NCBI RefSeq assembly: GCF_048820915.1
Contig: NZ_JBMERR010000025.1
Coordinates: forward strand, 1 to 64,000
Direction: 5' to 3'
Length of the DNA stretch: 64,000 bases
Origin: Cribrihabitans_A pelagius
GTDB taxonomy: Bacteria > Pseudomonadota > Alphaproteobacteria > Rhodobacterales > Rhodobacteraceae
The position numbers and the translations under genes were made by a program. Below, one piece after another: positions 60,324 through 64,000 of this stretch (within the stretch, counting starts at the first letter, position 1; the number at the start of each line of letters is the position of its first letter). The notes under the pieces are model-generated. The model worked only from the letters and a program-made list of their open reading frames with translations. It did not search any database and was not told where the DNA came from.

Positions 60324-60907
60324 TGCTGCTCAGCCGTCCGAAGGTCGCCATTGAAACCGAACGCCTGACTCTCAGGCCTCCGGTGCATGGCGATTTTCAC
60401 GGCTGGGCTGGCCTCAGACTGCAAAGCCAGGCCTATCTGACGCCCTGGGAGCCGGGCTGGGCCGCCGACCACCTCAGCCGCAAGTCCTTCACCAACCGGG
60501 TCTACTGGGCGCGCCGTTCGGTGGGCTCAGGCACCGCGCTGCCGCTGTTCCTGATCCGCCGCGAGGATCAGATGCTGGTGGGGGCGATCACCCTCGACAA
60601 CATCCGCCGCGGCCCGGCCCAGGCGGGCACACTCGGCTACTGGACCGGCCAGCCCCACGCCCGGCACGGCTACATGCGCGAGGCAATCGGCGCGGTCGTG
60701 CACCATGCCTTCACCAAGCTGGACCTCAGCCGGATAGAGGCCGCCTGCCTGCCGGAAAATGCGGCGTCGCGCGGGCTCTTGGAGAAATCCGGCTTCAAAT
60801 ACGAGGGCGTGGCGCAAAGCTATCTGCAGATCAATGGCCGCTGGCGCACCCATGTGCTCTACGCCGCGCTGCGCCACGACCGCCGCGGCCGCACCCATGC
60901 GGGCTAG
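60323..60907 (+). CDS. GNAT acetyltransferase, RimJ/RimL type
   Basis: A 194-residue acetyltransferase of the Gcn5-related fold. Features: I-E-T-E-R-L-T-L-R-P-P near the N-terminus, G-A-I-T-L-D-N-I, L-G-Y-W-T-G-Q-P-H-A-R-H-G-Y-M for acetyl-CoA, and R-I-E-A-A-C-L-P-E-N-A-A-S-R-G-L-L-E-K-S-G-F. It may acetylate ribosomal protein S5/L12 N-termini or another substrate. Its ATG overlaps the stop of the peptidase. Confidence 0.87.
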   Translation: MLLSRPKVAIETERLTLRPPVHGDFHGWAGLRLQSQAYLTPWEPGWAADHLSRKSFTNRVYWARRSVGSGTALPLFLIRREDQMLVGAITLDNIRRGPAQAGTLGYWTGQPHARHGYMREAIGAVVHHAFTKLDLSRIEAACLPENAASRGLLEKSGFKYEGVAQSYLQINGRWRTHVLYAALRHDRRGRTHAG

Positions 60908-61137
60908 GGCAGAGGCGGGGAGGCTGCCCGGCCTTGGCGGTGTTGTTGAGAGCGGGCGTACCCTGCACCTGGCGCCCAATAGCCCTCGTCCCCTGGCAGC
61001 GCACATTCTGCTGCCAACCTGCCACTCAGCCAGCCTGCCAGTCCCGCGCCAGCGCAGAAATGCATGGGCGTGTCCTCCTGTCGAGCTGGCTGGCTTCCGG
61101 ACATCTCAAATTAGCCTTCGGCCTTGGTCCCCCAAAC

Positions 61138-61290
61138 GCGGGACAAGGCCGAGGGCCGGCGCGCCCACTCGCGGCGGCGATTTGGCGGAGGCTGGGCGGT
61201 CCGTCGGCAGGCAGCCCGGGCTTGGTCGGCATGAACCGCCGGTCACTCCCACTCGACGCCACCGCGCGCGTCGGCGAGGCACGGCTAGCC
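61138..61290. repeat. dispersed intergenic repeat (GATTTGGC family), copy 2
   Basis: Homologous to 31238-31400. Core CTCGCGGCGGCGATTTGGC at 61168-61186, then GGAGGCTGGGCGGT; both copies also share GCGGGACAAGGCC upstream and CGCCACC downstream. Same orientation in the window. Confidence 0.65.
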
Positions 61291-61372
61291 CCGTGCCGCT
61301 GCGGCGCTGTGGCAGTTGTCTCCATGGGGACCCGACACGTTCGCGGACACCTCTCTGAAAAACGAAGGGCGC

Positions 61373-61556
<184 letters not shown>

Positions 61557-62062
61557 GCACCCTTGGCGGATTCCACCGGCAGCCGAAAGAAATCTGAGGC
61601 GGCGGAGGCGGGCTTGTTGCGGATTATGGCTGCCGGGCGCGTATGCCGTGGCTTCTCCTGATCCTTGCCGGCGCCGCCGGGCGGTCCCGGATTGCTCCGG
61701 CCTCCGGGGCCGAATGGGGCCAGGTTCCGCGTGTCTCGCCGCATTTGCCGCCCCTCGCATCCGGCGCGGTTGAGCCGTCTCCGACCCACACCTGCCGGTT
61801 TGCCCCTGCACGCGGCTTCCTTCCCTTGCAGGAGGCAGCGCCTGTCCGAGGGCGCACGGCCCGGCGGGACTGCTCTCCCGGCTGTTTCCTTCGGGACTTC
61901 AGGCGGCCTGTGCGGGAAAGGGGGCTTGAGGCGGTCAATGACCGCCGCACGCGGGTCTTTGCCATGCAAGCCCGCAGGTGCAGATCGACGGAGATACTGC
62001 GTCTTAGGTGCGTGCAAGGGTCCTCAGCGCCGCCCGTTTGCGGCGCACATCCTGCGCGCGCG

Positions 62063-62096
62063 GCTCCCGCCCGCCAGCCCTTCGCCGCATGGCTGG
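62063..62096. repeat. possible single unit of the REPIN-like family
   Basis: GCTCCCGCCCG at 62063 is followed directly by a CCAGCC/GGCTGG hairpin (62074-62079, 62091-62096). The GTTGGGC part is missing, so this could be a degenerate lone unit or chance. Confidence 0.3.
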
Positions 62097-62242
62097 AGCG
62101 GCCCCGGACGGTCTTTCGGTCATGCAAGAGGCTGCGCCCCGCGATATCACCTGGACGGGCGCGGAAGCAGCCCAGGCCCATCCACCCGCTGAAAAGGCCG
62201 CGCAGCGCGTGACAGCGGGCCTTTGTGCCCTAGAACTGCTGC

Positions 62243-63076
62243 ATGCGCCTCCTCCTTTCTGCCCTGATCGCTGCCAGCCTCCTTTCCTCCGCTACCGGCG
62301 CCGCCGCGCAGGAGCGCAGGGCGAGCCATTGCATCGCTCTCGCCGCAGGCGCGCCGGGGCTGCAGCACCTTCAGCCCGCAAGCTGGCAGGCGCCGGTCGC
62401 AGCGCACCATTTGCGCATCCGCTACCTCGGCCATGCCTCCTTCCTGCTGCAGACAGAGGACGGGCTCGGCATCGTGACCGATTACACCGGCTTCACCGGT
62501 ACCGCGCCGCTGATCCCCGATGTGGTCACCATGAACCACGCGCATGAGACCCATTGGACCGCGCATCCCGACCCGGCGATCCCGCATGTGCTGCGCGGCT
62601 GGGGGCCGTTTGGCGAGGGCATCCAGCACCACCTCGACCTCGGCGGCGTGCTGATCCGAAATGTCTCCACCGACATCCGCTCCCGCTTCGGCGGGGTGGA
62701 GCCCTTGGGCAACTCGATCTTCGTCTTCGAGTCCGCGGGGCTCTGCATCGGCCACCTCGGCCACCTGCACCACGTGCCGACGCCGGCGCAATACGCGGCC
62801 CTTGGGCGGATGGATGTGGTGATGGCGGCGGTGGATGGCGGCACCACGCTGCCGCTCGATCAGATGATGGAGGTGCTGATACGGCTGCGCGCCTCGGTGG
62901 TGATCCCGATGCACTGGTTCGGCGACTACACGCTGCAGCGGTTCCTCAGCGAGGCGGGCGAGGTCTTCCCGGTGGTGGATGAAGGCGTCTCGGAGCTGGA
63001 GCTGTCGCTGCGCAGCCTGCCGGAGCGGCCGCAGATCGTGGTGCTGCGGCCCAGGTATCTTGGCGCCGAAGAGTGA
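62243..63076 (+). CDS. metallo-beta-lactamase-fold hydrolase, exported
   Basis: A 277-residue protein with a signal peptide (about 1-23, M-R-L-L-L-S-A-L-I-A-A-S-L-L, cleavage after A-A-A-Q) and an MBL domain: Y-L-G-H-A-S-F, metal motif N-H-A-H-E-T-H, G-H-L-G-H-L-H-H and M-H-W-F-G-D. The sequence is like the UlaG-type branch of the superfamily. The substrate is unknown. Two other cysteines in the mature part are absent from canonical UlaG. Confidence 0.8.
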   Translation: MRLLLSALIAASLLSSATGAAAQERRASHCIALAAGAPGLQHLQPASWQAPVAAHHLRIRYLGHASFLLQTEDGLGIVTDYTGFTGTAPLIPDVVTMNHAHETHWTAHPDPAIPHVLRGWGPFGEGIQHHLDLGGVLIRNVSTDIRSRFGGVEPLGNSIFVFESAGLCIGHLGHLHHVPTPAQYAALGRMDVVMAAVDGGTTLPLDQMMEVLIRLRASVVIPMHWFGDYTLQRFLSEAGEVFPVVDEGVSELELSLRSLPERPQIVVLRPRYLGAEE

Positions 63077-63325
63077 GGCGGCCGTTTGAGGCCCGTGCCG
63101 GCCGCTGCCGGCTGCTGCGGCTTGCCGGTGCCTGCACCTAGCCGTTGGTGGTGCCGGCCGGTGCCCGGCAAGCGTTGCGGTGCCTGGCTCCCCCTGTTTC
63201 CGGTGCGGAGCCGCCGGCGATTGCCGACCGGTTTCGGCCGCCGCCGCGCTCCAGCTGCCTGCGCCGTGCCTCGCGCGCCTGTTGCGGCCCTTGCCAGCCC
63301 CCATGGTTTTGGCCATGGATAAGCC
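63077..63325. other. GC-rich spacer with GCCGGTGCC words
   Basis: A 249-base interval in which GCCGGTGCC-like words recur (around 63125-63165). No gene is evident. It should contain the promoter for the following oxidase. Confidence 0.45.
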
Positions 63326-64000
63326 ATGACCCGCAGCCCGAAACCCTCCGCCTCCGCACCTGCCGCCGGCCACGAGACGCCCGAGGGCGATATCCCCCAG
63401 CGCGCGGCTGCCACCCGCTCCGCCGCGTTCCCGCCGCTGAACCCGGCCGGGCCGGACTTCGCCGCGCGCCTCTCCGGGCGCCTGCCCGAGGGCGTGTTGC
63501 GCCTGGCCGAGCCGCGCTTCCTGGAGGAGCCGCGCGGCCGCTACCGCGGCCAGGCCGGGCTGCTTGCACTGCCGCAGACGGTGGAGCAGGTGGCGCTGAT
63601 CCTGCGCGAAGCCAATGCCGCGCGGGTGCCGGTGGTGCCTTACGGCGGCGGCACCGGGCTGGTCGGCGGCCAGGTGATGCCGGAAGGACCCTCGCCGCTG
63701 GTGCTGGGGCTTGAGCGCATGGCTGCGGTCCGCGCGGTCTATCCGCAGGAAAACGTCCTCATCGCCGAGGCAGGCGCGGTCCTTGCCGACGTGCAGGCGG
63801 CCGCAGAGGCCGCGGACCGGCTGTTCCCGCTGTCGCTGGCGGCCGAGGGCTCGGCCCGGATCGGCGGCAACCTCGCAACCAACGCGGGCGGCGTGGGCGT
63901 GCTTCGCTACGGCAACGCGCGGGACCTCTGCCTCGGACTGGAGGCGGTGCTGCCCACGGGCGATATCTGGCACGGGCTCACCCGGCTCAGGAAGGACAAC
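63326..64000 (+). CDS. FAD-binding oxidoreductase (GlcD/D-2-hydroxyacid dehydrogenase type), truncated by the window
   Basis: The first 225 residues of an FAD-linked oxidase run off the right edge. The PCMH-type FAD domain is clear: V-V-P-Y-G-G-G-T-G-L-V-G-G, A-E-A-G-A-V-L, and G-S-A-R-I-G-G-N-L-A-T-N-A-G-G-V-G-V-L-R-Y-G. Close relatives oxidise D-lactate, glycolate or D-2-hydroxyglutarate. The N-terminal ~40 residues are Pro/Ala-rich and may be an extension, but no other start is evident. Confidence 0.85.
   Translation, partial: MTRSPKPSASAPAAGHETPEGDIPQRAAATRSAAFPPLNPAGPDFAARLSGRLPEGVLRLAEPRFLEEPRGRYRGQAGLLALPQTVEQVALILREANAARVPVVPYGGGTGLVGGQVMPEGPSPLVLGLERMAAVRAVYPQENVLIAEAGAVLADVQAAAEAADRLFPLSLAAEGSARIGGNLATNAGGVGVLRYGNARDLCLGLEAVLPTGDIWHGLTRLRKDN

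Noticed and set aside
61643..62212. Open frame beginning with a hydrophobic stretch (M-P-W-L-L-L-I-L-A-G-A-A-G)
   Set aside because: No ribosome-binding site, no conserved domain, Arg/Pro/Cys-rich remainder typical of chance frames in GC-rich spacer.

Overview
The window is a GC-rich chromosomal segment of a marine alphaproteobacterium, most likely a Rhodobacteraceae/Roseobacter-group species. The inference rests on gene order (xerC/DUF484, fructose-6-phosphate aldolase/priA; ruvCAB followed by ybgC-tolQRAB-pal-cpoB-tilS-ftsH; fhs-folD; a tad pilus locus; the coxB-ctaB-coxF-ctaG-ctaE-surf1-thrC-M16 peptidase run) and on the flavour of the proteins. It is almost all housekeeping DNA. No tRNA, rRNA or CRISPR array was seen. 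The only transposase trace is the 3' end of an IS5-type element at the left edge.

Layout. 1-130: end of an IS element. 0.3-8.7 kb: xerC and a DUF484 gene (minus), an aldolase (minus), priA, an MFS transporter, a PrmA-like methyltransferase and a small membrane protein (plus), then a possible structured RNA ending in a strong terminator. 9.1-23.8 kb: a DUF1127 gene (minus), then ruvC, ruvA, a GIY-YIG nuclease gene lodged between ruvA and ruvB, ruvB, two small genes (one thpR), and the complete tol-pal envelope cluster running into tilS and ftsH, closed by a terminator. 23.9-27.4 kb: a MOSC protein and the one-carbon pair fhs/folD. 27.5-31.1 kb (minus): a hotdog thioesterase, the phosphoesterase pdeM and the Lhr-type helicase. 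31.4-44.0 kb (minus): an AAA+ ATPase, then a tad/flp pilus cluster read from three pilin genes through cpaB, secretin, OmpA lipoprotein, tadZ, tadA, tadB, tadC, two TPR lipoproteins and prepilin peptidase. 44.4-47.3 kb: a lytic transglycosylase, a small membrane protein and a 3-oxoacid CoA-transferase (scoAB). 47.5-53.2 kb (minus): topA, dprA and tldD. 53.3-60.9 kb: the aa3 cytochrome oxidase assembly operon followed by thrC, an M16 peptidase and a GNAT acetyltransferase. 60.9-64 kb: a gene-poor stretch with repeats and an assembly gap, a metallo-beta-lactamase-fold protein and a truncated FAD-linked oxidase at the right edge.

What stands out is not a large new operon but smaller things. (1) A GIY-YIG nuclease gene is translationally coupled inside the Holliday-junction operon, next to a 17-bp duplication of the ruvA start and a LexA-like box. 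(2) A family of REPIN-like intergenic elements occurs three times, built of two inverted units each holding a hairpin whose sequence differs between copies while the stem is kept; in one copy the apex is an assembled poly-G/N/poly-C gap. (3) Two other dispersed intergenic repeat families are present. (4) A pair of nearly identical tandem flp pilin genes sits with a third, diverged one. (5) A candidate structured RNA lies at 8.73-8.92 kb. Several operator-like palindromes (scoA, coxB and the gene at 45.3 kb) look testable.
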